64,000 nt of DNA from NCBI RefSeq assembly GCF_029269745.1, contig NZ_JARJHT010000001.1, positions 1 to 64,000 on the forward strand, written 5' to 3'. The stretch is from Polluticoccus soli. GTDB lineage: Bacteria > Bacteroidota > Bacteroidia > Chitinophagales > Chitinophagaceae. Positions 1-9,600 of this stretch are shown here, piece after piece (the stretch's first letter is position 1; every line of letters starts with the position of its first letter). The notes under the pieces were generated by a model. That model made no database searches and had not been told where the DNA came from. It was given only the letters and a program-made list of their open reading frames with translations. Position numbers and translations under genes: made by a program.

Positions 1-165
<165 letters not shown>

Positions 166-447
166 AAGATTGTTTGTTCACTGACTAATTTTGTACTCTA
201 ACGTTCATTAAAAATTTGCGTTATTTGGAAATTAGACGTGTAACTTAATTTGTTACGCTTAATTGGCCTACTACTTAAAGTAGGTCTTACCTGTAATGAG
301 AACTTCATCTCATTTGCTGTTGCTTCCCAATCTTTCAAAGATCTTGTCAACACTACTGTTGACTCTTGTTATACCATAAGGAGTTGAACCTCATCCCGGC
401 CTTAAACCGTGTATCTTTTTTGTTACTTTTTAAAGAACTTTTTGTTT
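166..447 (-). other. rRNA operon leader
   Basis: About 280 bases between the most downstream promoter and the mature 16S 5' end, with no plausible gene. It holds short hairpins (for example at 270-287 and 294-315) and a boxA-like stretch. This is the expected transcribed spacer that would pair with the 16S trailer for RNase III processing; the partner lies outside the window. Confidence 0.7.
421..438 (-). promoter_or_regulatory. boxA-like antitermination site in rrn leader
   Basis: On the minus strand this reads GTTCTTTAAAAAGTAACA, close to the boxA element (TGCTCTTTAACA in E. coli) bound by NusB/NusE for rRNA antitermination. It lies just downstream of the last tandem promoter, where boxA is expected. 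Assignment is by similarity only. Confidence 0.5.
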
Positions 448-466
448 CCCTTTTTCGTTGGGGTTG

Positions 467-498
467 CAAAGGTAGAAAACCTTTTTGAAACCGCAAAA
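467..498 (-). promoter_or_regulatory. rrn promoter, proximal
   Basis: Minus strand: TTTTG at 494-498, 19-bp spacer, TACCTTTG at 467-474. This matches the Bacteroidota primary sigma consensus TTTG / N17-23 / TAnnTTTG. It is the promoter closest to the 16S gene. Confidence 0.85.
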
Positions 499-593
499 TC
501 TTTTTTCAGATTTTTTTCTTCAGAACCTTCATTCCGAACCGTTTCACTTCACCGTCAATCGCTTTAAGAACTATCCCTTTTTCGTTGGGGTTG

Positions 594-627
594 CAAAGGT
601 AGAAAACCTTTTTGAAACTCCAAAAAA
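594..627 (-). promoter_or_regulatory. rrn promoter, second
   Basis: Minus strand: a T-run ending in TTG (621-627), 19-bp spacer, TACCTTTG at 594-601. Same arrangement as the proximal copy, one repeat unit (127 bp) upstream. Confidence 0.85.
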
Positions 628-719
628 TCTTTTCAGATTTTTTTTTCAGAACCTTCATCCTGATCGTTTCACTTCACCGTCAATCGCTTTAAGAACTACC
701 CCCTTTTCCGTTGGGGTTG

Positions 720-750
720 CAAAGATAGGCAGCTTTTCTTTTCTACCAAA
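720..750 (-). promoter_or_regulatory. rrn promoter, third
   Basis: Minus strand: TTTG at 747-750, 19-bp spacer, TATCTTTG at 720-727. The flanks have diverged from the repeat but the promoter elements and their spacing are kept. Confidence 0.8.
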
Positions 751-823
751 TCTGTTTTGAATATTTCTATTCGCCATCCGAGTTGCAACCATCACTTAAA
801 GAGCTTTCCGCCGTAGCGGGCGG

Positions 824-854
824 CAAAGATAGAACGTGTGTTTCGTTTCTGCAA
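824..854 (-). promoter_or_regulatory. rrn promoter, most distal
   Basis: Minus strand: TTG at 852-854, 20-bp spacer, TATCTTTG at 824-831. It lies outside the repeated block, so it may be the ancestral promoter. The divergent lipoprotein gene starts only 45 bp away. Confidence 0.75.
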
Positions 855-898
855 CACCTTTCTTAAAAAACTTTAAAAAGCCGTAGCTTTATTAGTCT

Positions 899-1300
899 AT
901 GGGGAACAAGCTCATCAATTCTATACTTATTGTTGCTTCATGCTCAGCAATACTATTAAGCTGTAAAGACCTGGGTTCCAATGACGCCCAGGTACGGCAG
1001 ATGGAAGACTCTGTATTTAAACGCTACCCTACAGTGAACGGTGTAAGCATAGAGGTAAAAGAACACCAGGATGTTATCGTGACACTACGCGATAAAGAAC
1101 TGTATAGTTCCCCACAGGCCGAGCAGCAGCGCATTACCAATGAAATAGCACAGCTCACTATACAGCTGTTTGAAAAGAACAATTACCTCGACGAAGGCAC
1201 TGTGATCTTCGCTGAGAACGAGAATGGTATTGAAGCACAACCGGATAAAGAAAAGAAATATGACATGCAGCTGGAAAAACTGTTGTCTGTTGGCAAGTAA
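899..1300 (+). CDS. small lipoprotein, unknown function
   Basis: 133 aa. Residues 1-22 form a lipoprotein signal ending in a lipobox (LLSC, Cys about residue 22), so the product is probably anchored in an envelope membrane. The rest is soluble, charged and without recognisable domain. A TAGCTTTA element just before the ATG could be its promoter, giving a very short leader. The next gene follows after 34 bp on the same strand and may be co-transcribed. I do not recognise the family. Confidence 0.75.
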   Translation: MGNKLINSILIVASCSAILLSCKDLGSNDAQVRQMEDSVFKRYPTVNGVSIEVKEHQDVIVTLRDKELYSSPQAEQQRITNEIAQLTIQLFEKNNYLDEGTVIFAENENGIEAQPDKEKKYDMQLEKLLSVGK

Positions 1301-1334
1301 TTTGTGTTACTATTAACGACTAACAGTTCTTATC

Positions 1335-2345
1335 ATGAAAGCGAATTTTATACGCTCTTTCATGTTTTTTTCCATCGCACTCTGCTGTCATGCATTTGTG
1401 CTGAATGCGCAAAAAACCGCTACCAAGAGAGTGAGCCCTCCGGCGCTGGCTACAGTGCCTTTTCAGTATGCCCAGTCCCTAATATTTGTAAAAGCCAAGA
1501 TCAACGGCAGCCGCACCATGTACCTCTTCCTGATAAATACGGGCGCAAACACTACAGTCATTGACACGCGTACGGCAGATATGCTAAAACTACCCGTGAT
1601 ACGTGAAGAAGATACCGTAGAGGGTACCGCAGGTACAGAAAACGTGAGGCTTCATACGATCAAATCCATTGATATCGATAAAGCGTCAGTGAAAAACATG
1701 GAGATCACCAGCCGCGACCTGAGCAATTTTGTCACGCTCAACGGCCAGAAAATAGATGGGATCCTGGGAACCGACTTTTTAAAGAACTTCTCTGTTACTA
1801 TTGACTTCTACCAAAAGACAATGGCCTTTACCAATATGCGGGCCCCTGTTGGACGGCAGAAAACAATGCCGTTCAAAATAGTGGATGGTATTCCCCGCTT
1901 CAGCGTACGGCTTAACGATACTTTTGACACCTATCTTACTTACAACAGTGCTGTAAGTATGGAGCCCAGCCGAAACAACTACATCAATGTATCGTACAGC
2001 CAATGGCAGGAACTCAAGCGACTGACACCTTATATGAACCACTCCAATTTTGTAGCCGGCAAGGGCGTTGGCGGTAGCGTGTACATGCAGGTAGTAAAGA
2101 TCAGCGGCCTTCGTGTATGCGAGCTCGACCTGAACAGCCCATATATGGTAGTACAGACCAAGGAGGGTTACTTCAAAAGAGATGATGCAGTTGGCTTCTT
2201 TGGCAACAACATTCTTGAGAAACAACGAAAGGTTACTATAGACTTTCTTGGCGAGCGTATCGTGCTGCAAAGCATGTTCAACCCGGCTTCGCGATCTAAA
2301 AAACCGGTTAAGCGCAGACCCATTCCCTACTTCACTTCCTACTAA
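1335..2345 (+). CDS. retropepsin-like (clan AA) protein with Asn in place of the catalytic Asp
   Basis: 336 aa with an N-terminal signal peptide (to about residue 26, ending LNA). Residues ~70-160 resemble the clan AA aspartic protease fold of bacterial single-domain retropepsin homologues: hydrophobic beta strand, then xTGA with following VID, and later the flap-proximal ILGTDFLK motif that usually ends this domain. The catalytic motif, normally D-T/S-G, reads INTGANTTVID here (codon aat), so the nucleophilic Asp is missing. A second half (180-320) may be a diverged repeat. Likely periplasmic. Activity is doubtful; the fold assignment is fairly sure. Confidence 0.8.
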   Translation: MKANFIRSFMFFSIALCCHAFVLNAQKTATKRVSPPALATVPFQYAQSLIFVKAKINGSRTMYLFLINTGANTTVIDTRTADMLKLPVIREEDTVEGTAGTENVRLHTIKSIDIDKASVKNMEITSRDLSNFVTLNGQKIDGILGTDFLKNFSVTIDFYQKTMAFTNMRAPVGRQKTMPFKIVDGIPRFSVRLNDTFDTYLTYNSAVSMEPSRNNYINVSYSQWQELKRLTPYMNHSNFVAGKGVGGSVYMQVVKISGLRVCELDLNSPYMVVQTKEGYFKRDDAVGFFGNNILEKQRKVTIDFLGERIVLQSMFNPASRSKKPVKRRPIPYFTSY

Positions 2346-2359
2346 GGGCATATTTTTTG

Positions 2360-2388
2360 TTTGCTGCACAGTTAAACTTTTGACTTTG
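2360..2388 (+). promoter_or_regulatory. promoter of the outer-membrane barrel gene
   Basis: TTTG at 2360-2363, 17-bp spacer, TGACTTTG at 2381-2388, which is one mismatch from TAnnTTTG. The leader to the ATG at 2420 would be about 25 nt. Confidence 0.55.
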
Positions 2389-2419
2389 CAGCATATCTAA
2401 CCCTTAGAATGGAACCAGA

Positions 2420-5281
2420 ATGGGAAATAGGCTCTTATTGACAGGACTCCTGTTGTTTGCTTCAGGATATTCATTTGCACAAGTAAGCATCAATGGTAAA
2501 ATAATAGAAGCGGCAGATACAGCAGGCCTGATCGGCGTAAACGTATTCGTAGCGCCGGTTAGCGACACCTCGCAGAAGAACGGTACTGTAACTGACGCGG
2601 ATGGCAATTTTTACATAGACAATATAACTCCCGGCCAATACCGGCTTCACGCATCTTATATTGGATTCACGCCACACGTTCGCACCATTACTATCAACGA
2701 TCAAAACATTAACCTCGGCACCATTGCGCTGCAGCCTGCCGCTTCTACCCTGCAAACAGTGGTAGTGCAAGGACAGGCGGTGCAGGCAACGCAAATAGGT
2801 GATACCACGCAGTTTAATGCCAGCTCTTTCAAAACCCACCCCGATGCCAACGCCGAAGACCTGGTCACCAAAATGCCGGGCGTAACGCGCGATGAAGGCA
2901 CACTTAAGGTAAATGGCGAGGAGGTATCAGAAATACTGGTCGACGGTAAACCATTTTTTGGCGATGATCCCAATGCAGCAGTGAAGAATCTACCAGCAGA
3001 GATAATTGATAAAGTGCAGGTATTTGATAAGCTAAGTGACCAGGACCAGTTTACCGGCTTTAACCAGGGTGAGACACGTAAGACCATCAACATTATTACC
3101 AAGCCGGGCAAGAACGCAGGCAAATTCGGTAAAGTATATGCCGGATATGGCACAGACGATCGCTATAACGTAGGTGGCAATATCAATTTCTTTAAAGGCG
3201 CACGACGTATTACAGTCCTCGGTCTTTCGAATAACATCAACCAACAAAACTTCAGCTCCGATGACCTGCTCGGTGTAACTGCAAACCTCCGCAGCCAGAA
3301 CCGCGGCGGTGGCGGACCACGAGGTGGCGGCCCGGGTGGGTCTGAGGGACGTGGTGGCAGCGGTGGCTTCAGGGGTGGTAATCGCGGTGGTGACGGCAGC
3401 AACTTCCTGGTGACACAGCAGGGAGGTATTGTGACCACCAGCGCCATCGGACTGAACTACAGCGACGAGTGGGGCAAAAAGATCAAAGTATCGAGTAGTT
3501 ATTTCTTCAATCATACCAACACCGATAACACGAGCACTATTACACGTCAGTACGTTAATACCGACGATAGCAACCTGGTATACGACGAAAACAGCTTTAC
3601 TAATGCCCGCAATATTAACCATCGGCTAAACGGACGACTCGAATACACCATCGACTCAGCGAATTCGCTGATCATTACACCACGCATCAGTTTCCAGGAT
3701 GCTGAGTATGGTAGAATACTAAATGGCAACAATACGCAGGACGGTCTGTTCTTTGGCCGCACCGTAAACAGTGATACGTCTGACAACAGCGGCTATAATT
3801 TTTCTAACAACATACTATACCGCCACAGGTTTGCCAAGAAGGGACGTACCATTTCATTCAACTTCGGCACCCAACTCAACGACAAACTAGGCGACGGCCA
3901 GTTATTCTCGCTTAACGAATTTGCAGACGGCGACACTAGCTTGCTCGATCAACAATATCACCAAACATCCGGAGGATACACGCTTTCCGGCAATCTGAAT
4001 TATACAGAGCCACTATCAAAGAAAAGCCAGCTGATGGTCAACTACGCGCCGTCATACACAAATAATGATGCAGATAAAGAGTCGTTCAACCTCAACCCAG
4101 CCGACGGACAATACAATGTACTCAACCCTACCCTTTCCAATAAATTCGACAATACTTATTTGACACAACGTGGAGGCTTAAGCTATCGCTACAACGACAC
4201 TAACTATAATTTTAACGTAGGTGTAGATGGACAGATCGCCAACCTGGAGGGCCACCAGACCTACCCTACCATGTTTGATATCGATCGCTCATTCAGGAAC
4301 ATTCTGCCTAATGCCATGTTCAACTATCGCTTTAGCAGAAATAAAAATCTGCGCATCATGTACCGCTCGGGCACAAACGCTCCCAGCATCACCCAATTGC
4401 AAAACGTTGTTGACATATCTAATCCACTATTGCTAAAAACCGGTAATCCCAGCCTGGTGCAGGATTACGACCACAACCTCATTGCACGTTATAGCGCTAC
4501 TAACACACGTACTTCGCGCAGCTTCTTTGTATTTGGTAATGCCCAATTCACACAAGATTATATAGGCAATGCCACCTTCATTCCTACCAAAGACACCGTG
4601 ATCAATAGTGGCTTTTTGGTGAACCGTGGTACGCAGATCAATATGCCGGTGAACCTCGATGGTTATATGAACGCGCGCATCTTCGCTACCTACGCATTTC
4701 CTGTAAAAGCTATTAAAAGCAACCTGAGCCTGAATGGCGGCGTTGGCTATAGCCATACACCGGCTATCATTAATAATGAACGAAACTTTTCGAATAACTA
4801 TACCACGAGCGCCGGCTTTACGCTAGGCAGCAACATCAACGAGAACCTGGATTTTACACTTAGCTACCGTGGCAATTACAACATAGTAAAGAATACCCTG
4901 CAAACCGATCTCGATAATACTTACTACTACCACACGGCAGGCCTGCGACTGAATTATGTATTCCTGGAGCGTTTTGTGTTCAATACAGATGCAACCCATA
5001 ACCTTTACACAGGCTTAACCCAGGATTTCAACCAAAGCTTCCTGCTATGGAATGCAGCATTGGGCTATAAGTTTCTTAAAGATCGCTCGCTGGACCTGAG
5101 GCTCAGCGTATACGACATCCTGAACCAGAACAGGGCTATCAGCCGCACGGTCACCGAGACTTATATTGAGGATAGCTTTACCAATGTACTACAGCGTTAC
5201 TTTATGCTGACGCTTACCTACACGCTACGAAATTTTGCCAGTGGTAAAACATCCAACCCCGAGCTCAATCAACCGAGATAA
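2420..5281 (+). CDS. outer-membrane beta-barrel protein with carboxypeptidase-regulatory-like N-terminal domain
   Basis: 953 aa. Signal peptide to about residue 20 (cleavage after SFA). Residues ~22-100 are a carboxypeptidase-regulatory-like / CarboxypepD_reg domain (GVNVFV, DADGNFYI, YIGF), followed by a plug-like segment (~120-220) and a long aromatic-rich beta barrel to the C terminus. This is the TonB-receptor-like OMP_b-brl_3 architecture common in Bacteroidota. A Gly/Arg-rich low-complexity stretch at ~294-330 is inserted in the first part of the barrel. The upstream ATG at 2409 is out of frame and stops, so 2420 is the start. No SusD partner is adjacent, so a glycan-uptake role is not supported; the substrate is unknown. 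Confidence 0.9.
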   Translation: MGNRLLLTGLLLFASGYSFAQVSINGKIIEAADTAGLIGVNVFVAPVSDTSQKNGTVTDADGNFYIDNITPGQYRLHASYIGFTPHVRTITINDQNINLGTIALQPAASTLQTVVVQGQAVQATQIGDTTQFNASSFKTHPDANAEDLVTKMPGVTRDEGTLKVNGEEVSEILVDGKPFFGDDPNAAVKNLPAEIIDKVQVFDKLSDQDQFTGFNQGETRKTINIITKPGKNAGKFGKVYAGYGTDDRYNVGGNINFFKGARRITVLGLSNNINQQNFSSDDLLGVTANLRSQNRGGGGPRGGGPGGSEGRGGSGGFRGGNRGGDGSNFLVTQQGGIVTTSAIGLNYSDEWGKKIKVSSSYFFNHTNTDNTSTITRQYVNTDDSNLVYDENSFTNARNINHRLNGRLEYTIDSANSLIITPRISFQDAEYGRILNGNNTQDGLFFGRTVNSDTSDNSGYNFSNNILYRHRFAKKGRTISFNFGTQLNDKLGDGQLFSLNEFADGDTSLLDQQYHQTSGGYTLSGNLNYTEPLSKKSQLMVNYAPSYTNNDADKESFNLNPADGQYNVLNPTLSNKFDNTYLTQRGGLSYRYNDTNYNFNVGVDGQIANLEGHQTYPTMFDIDRSFRNILPNAMFNYRFSRNKNLRIMYRSGTNAPSITQLQNVVDISNPLLLKTGNPSLVQDYDHNLIARYSATNTRTSRSFFVFGNAQFTQDYIGNATFIPTKDTVINSGFLVNRGTQINMPVNLDGYMNARIFATYAFPVKAIKSNLSLNGGVGYSHTPAIINNERNFSNNYTTSAGFTLGSNINENLDFTLSYRGNYNIVKNTLQTDLDNTYYYHTAGLRLNYVFLERFVFNTDATHNLYTGLTQDFNQSFLLWNAALGYKFLKDRSLDLRLSVYDILNQNRAISRTVTETYIEDSFTNVLQRYFMLTLTYTLRNFASGKTSNPELNQPR

Positions 5282-5290
5282 AATAAAGAA

Positions 5291-5315
5291 AGCCGTTACG
5301 ATCGTAACGGCTTTT
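5291..5315. terminator. bidirectional terminator
   Basis: A perfect 22-base palindrome (5291-5312; arms AGCCGTTACGA and its complement) followed by T-rich sequence on the plus side and a T-rich run on the minus side. It lies between the convergent barrel gene (ends 5281) and the DksA-family gene (ends 5342), so it can serve both. Confidence 0.85.
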
Positions 5316-5341
5316 CAATTTATTTGCACTTAATAGTTGTA

Positions 5342-6616
5342 CTACTTGGTCATTGTCTTCTTTGCTTCGATGCTCAGTGTAGCATGAGGCACAGCACGCA
5401 GACGCGCTTTGTCGATCAGTTTACCTGTTACACGGCAGATACCGTAAGTTTTGTTCTCGATACGTACCATCGCTTTTTCCAGGTGGTTGATGAACTGGAT
5501 CTGGCGGCTTGCCAGCTGGGCCAGTTGTTCGCGTTCCATGGCACCGCTGCCATCTTCCATGCTGGCATAACGGTTCTCGGTGTCTTCAGTGCCCGCTTCG
5601 TCTTTGCGGGTGATCAACCCTTGCAGGTAAGCAAGTTCCTTACGGGCGCTTTCCAGCCTGCCGGTGATGAGTTCTTTGAATTCAGCCAGTTCTTCATCGC
5701 TATAGCGATACACTGGGCCTTGAAGTTGTTGTGGTTCGTCCAAAATGCTGCGTGTATATTCAGGTTGATAATTGATCATTGTCTTGCCCGCCTTGTCTGC
5801 TTCCTTCGCCTTGTTCTCAAGACGGCGGTGCGCCACCACTACGTTTGGTTTCTTATCTATCGCGCGTATTGGAGTAGCTTGTTTAGACGGAGCACTCTGC
5901 ACAGAAGCGCTGGCCGATGATGGCCTGCTGGGCAGTGCGCTCTTTGCAAATGTAGTTACTGTTTTGGTAGGAGTCTTGGGAGTAGGTGCTCCTTTCTTGC
6001 TCGATTTTGCAACTACAGGCGCCGGGCTTGGTGCTGGCTTCTTTACTTCAGGTTTCTTTACTTCAACTGGTTTCGGAGCCGGTTTAGCAGGAGCTGCAGC
6101 TACTTTTTTAGCCGGAGCTGGTGCCGGTTTTGCTGGCGCTGCTTTTTTTGCCGGAGCCGGTGCTGGTTTTGCCGCTGTTACTTTCTTAGCCGGAGCTGCC
6201 GCTACTTTCTTTACTGGGGTTGCTGCTTTTTTTGCCGGTGCTGATTTCGCCGTCGTCTTGCTATTCGTCGTCTTTTTCAATGTCTTCGAAATTTTTGGAT
6301 CTGTTTTTTTGGCTGTTGCCTTCTTAACTATTGGTTTCTTTGCAACAACCGCCTTCTTTGCTGCCGCTTTTTTAGCAGGAGCCGCTTTCTTCACAAGTGT
6401 CTTTCTACCAGACGCCTGGTGCTGGGCGGTAGCCTTTTTTGCGGTAACAGCTTTTTTGGCAGGAGCTGCTTTCTTTTTTACTGCCGCCTTTTTTGACGGA
6501 ACAGCCTTCACGGATTTACTAGCCACTTTCTTTTTAGCCGGCGCAGCTTTTCTAGCGCCTGATGCAGAAGCCTTTGCGTTTTTAGCTTGTTTGACCGGTT
6601 TCTTTTTAGTGGCCAT
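5342..6616 (-). CDS. TraR/DksA-family protein with long histone-H1-like Lys/Ala/Pro tail
   Basis: 424 aa. Residues 1-~250 are almost entirely Lys, Ala, Pro, Val and Thr in AAPAKK/PAPAKK-type repeats, like bacterial H1-like proteins and very basic. Residues ~290-424 match the DksA/TraR coiled coil and C-terminal zinc-finger region (YGICRVTGKLI...RLRAVPHATL). Only one of the four zinc-binding Cys survives, as is usual for Bacteroidota members. DksA proteins act in the RNA polymerase secondary channel; the basic tail suggests nucleic-acid binding. It starts 3 bp after the ileS stop, so it is co-transcribed. The large plus-strand frame at 5772-6623 is a composition shadow. Confidence 0.88.
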   Translation of the reverse strand: MATKKKPVKQAKNAKASASGARKAAPAKKKVASKSVKAVPSKKAAVKKKAAPAKKAVTAKKATAQHQASGRKTLVKKAAPAKKAAAKKAVVAKKPIVKKATAKKTDPKISKTLKKTTNSKTTAKSAPAKKAATPVKKVAAAPAKKVTAAKPAPAPAKKAAPAKPAPAPAKKVAAAPAKPAPKPVEVKKPEVKKPAPSPAPVVAKSSKKGAPTPKTPTKTVTTFAKSALPSRPSSASASVQSAPSKQATPIRAIDKKPNVVVAHRRLENKAKEADKAGKTMINYQPEYTRSILDEPQQLQGPVYRYSDEELAEFKELITGRLESARKELAYLQGLITRKDEAGTEDTENRYASMEDGSGAMEREQLAQLASRQIQFINHLEKAMVRIENKTYGICRVTGKLIDKARLRAVPHATLSIEAKKTMTK

Positions 6617-6619
6617 AAC

Positions 6620-9600
6620 TTAAGAGTTTTTAGATATTAACACTTTAAGAGTTGCTTCGTTTACCTCAATTTCGGTACCAGATTGTATATCAGGCACTAA
6701 TTGAATGTTGTCTGCCAAAATTTCCGTACAAATATAATCACTGAAATTAATAATTGCAGACTTTAATGGCTCGTACTCTTCTATCGTAACCACAATTCTA
6801 TCAGTCAGTTCCAACCCAGATTCCTTCCTTATCTTCTGGATCCGGTTCACCAACTCGCGGGCATTGCCCTCGTCTTGCAGCTCGGGAGTAACGGTTATAT
6901 CGAGGGCCACGGTCAGGTTATCCTTATTGGCTACCGACCAGCCCGGTATGTCTTCGGCTATGATGTCAACATCTTCTACGCCTATGGCTACCGGTTCGCC
7001 CTCTACTATCAGTTCAAACGTTTTTTGCTTCTCTAAAGTGGTAATGTCCTGCTGTCCCATCTGCCCGATGGCGGCGGCCACAGCCTTCATTTTTGTACCC
7101 ATACGGGCGCCCAACTGCTTAAAGTTAGGCTTTAATTTCTTCTTGATAAAGCCCTCTGTGTCAACAAGATACTCAATTAACTTGACGTTAACCTCGTTCT
7201 TGACCAATTCCTCTACTTTCTTTATCTGCTCCTGCATATGACTGCTCATTACAGGCACCAGTATCTTCTGCAGCGGCTGGCGTACTTTCAGGTTCACCTT
7301 CTTACGGATAGATAGAACTAAAGAAGATATGTCCTGCGCCAGTTGCATGCGCTCTTCCAGGTCGGTGTCTATTACGCTGTCGTCTATCACCGGGTAATCG
7401 GCAAGGTGTACAGATTCTGCCTCATGACGTTTGGTGATGCCATTCAGGTTCTGGTACAGCCAGTCGGCGAAGAAAGGCGCGATCGGCGCCATCAGCAGCG
7501 ATAATGTTTCCAGGCATTCGTACAGGGTTTGGTAGGCGCTTATTTTATCTGCCTCGTATTCTCCTTTCCAGAAGCGGCGGCGGCAAAGGCGCACATACCA
7601 GTTACTCAGGTGTTCGTCAAGGAAGTATTCCATAGCGCGTCCGGCCTGTGTAGGCTCGTAGTCGTCCATGTATTTGGTTACATCGCGCACCAGCGAGTGG
7701 AGCGATGAGATGATCCACTGGTCTATCTCAGGACGTTGGTGTACAGGTATGTATTTCTCTTTGAACGTGAAGCCATCAACATTGGCATACAGTGCAAAGA
7801 ACTGATACGTATTGTAAAGGGTACCGAAGTACTTACGTTGTACTTCCCTGATACCTTCAATATCAAACTTCAGGCTATCCCACGGCGATGCATTGGTAAT
7901 GAGGTACCAACGGGTAGCATCGGCGCTGTATTTCTCTATGGTCTCGAACGGATCCACCACGTTGCCGAGGCGTTTGCTCATCTTGTTGCCGTTCTTATCC
8001 AGCACCAAACCGTTAGAAACCACTGTTTTATAAGCCACGTTGTCGAACAGCATAACACCCAGTGCGTGCAGGGTGTAGAACCAACCGCGGGTCTGGTCAA
8101 CACCCTCGGCTATAAAATCTGCCGGGAAGTTGTGTTTCAGCTCCCTTTTAGGGTGCTTGCTGAACGGGTAATGCAGCTGCGCATAAGGCATAGCGCCTGA
8201 ATCGAACCATACGTCCACCAGGTCTGGCTCACGGTACATGGGCTTGCCGTCTTTCGACACCAGCACTATCTGGTCTACATAAGGTTTATGCAGGTCGAGG
8301 GTTTTATCGTCGATGAATTGGTTGAGGTCCAGCTTCTTATCTGCCTTCTTCACTTCTTCCTTCAGCTCCTCGATGCTGCCGATGCACTTGGTTTCCTTGC
8401 CATCTTCTGTTATCCAGATAGGCAGCGGAGTACCCCAGTAGCGACTGCGGCTCAGGTTCCAGTCCACCATGTTTTCCAGCCAGTTACCAAAGCGGCCTTC
8501 ACCTGTTGCTTTAGGTTTCCAGTTGATGGTCTTGTTCAGCTCCACCATCCTGTCCTTTACGGCTGTGGTCTTGATGAACCATGCGTCCAGCGGATAGTAG
8601 ATAACGGGCTTATCCGTACGCCAGCAGTGCGGGTACGTGTGTTCGTATTTTTCCACCTTAAAGGCCTGGCCGCCGACCTTCAGCTTTACAGCTATGTCTA
8701 CGTCCACGTCCTTATAGTCACTGTCGTCTTTATAGTTCTTTACATACCGCCCGCTGAACTCGCCGGTAAAGTCGTGAAACTTACCTTCTTTATCCACCAT
8801 GGTCAGTATGCCTATGTTGTTCTTCTTGCCTACGCGATAGTCATCTGCACCAAAAGCAGGGGCCGTGTGTACGATACCCGTACCGTCTTCGGTGGTTACG
8901 AAGTCGCCGGTGATCACCCTCCACGGATCGCCGCCTGCTATTTCGCGGGTGTTACCGTCAAACGGCAGCAGCTGGTCGTAGCGTACGCCTTCCAGTTGCG
9001 AGCCTTTGAACTCCATCACTACCCTCCACGGAAGCACTTTGCTCTCCGCGTCGTAGGTGAACATTTCGTGGTTCTCTCCTTCGGGCTTGAAGTATTTGCC
9101 TACCAGCGCTTTTGCTAGTATCACGTTGATAGGCTGGTGGGTATATTGGTTAAAGGTCTTAATTAATACGTAGTCGATATTCGGACCAACAGTCAGACCG
9201 CAGTTGCTGGGCAGCGTCCATGGCGTGGTTGTCCAGGCAAGGAAGTGCACGTCCATGATGTGCTTGCCATCCGGTGTAGCCGAGGCTTCAGCAGCTTTGT
9301 TGAATATCTCGCGGGCAAAAGCGCTCTGCAGGTGATGGTCTATATCCATCATCTTGAACATGGCCACCACGGTGGTGTCTTTCACGTTCTTATACGTGCC
9401 CGGCTGGTTCAGCTCGTGACTGCTAAGACCGGTACCCGCTGCGGGTGAATACGGCTGTATGCTGACGCTTTTGTAGAGGTACTTTTTGTCGTACAGCTGC
9501 TTCAGCGCCCACCACAAGGTTTCAATATATTCGTTGTCGAAGGTTACGTACGGGTGTTCCATATCCACCCAGTAGCCCATCTTTTCAGTAATGTCCTGCC

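Larger units (their letters stand above)
448..730. repeat. ~127-bp tandem repeat carrying rrn promoters
   Basis: Two near-identical units (448-574 and 575-700) and the beginning of a third (701-about 727). Each starts with the sequence around CGTTGGGGTTGCAAAG (456, 583 and 709, so periods of 127 and 126). Each unit contains one minus-strand TTTG/TAnnTTTG promoter. The repeat explains the promoter duplication and looks like a product of unequal recombination. The open frame at 485-760 is a repeat artefact. Confidence 0.9.

Noticed and set aside
485-760. 91-aa frame near the rrn promoters
   Set aside because: It is a translation of the tandem promoter repeat; same sequence motifs recur at DNA level and there is no protein-like composition.
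5772-6623. 283-aa Phe/Ala-rich frame opposite the DksA-family gene
   Set aside because: It is the antisense of the Lys/Ala repeat region; repeats of AAK/PAK give Phe/Ala/Gly on the other strand.
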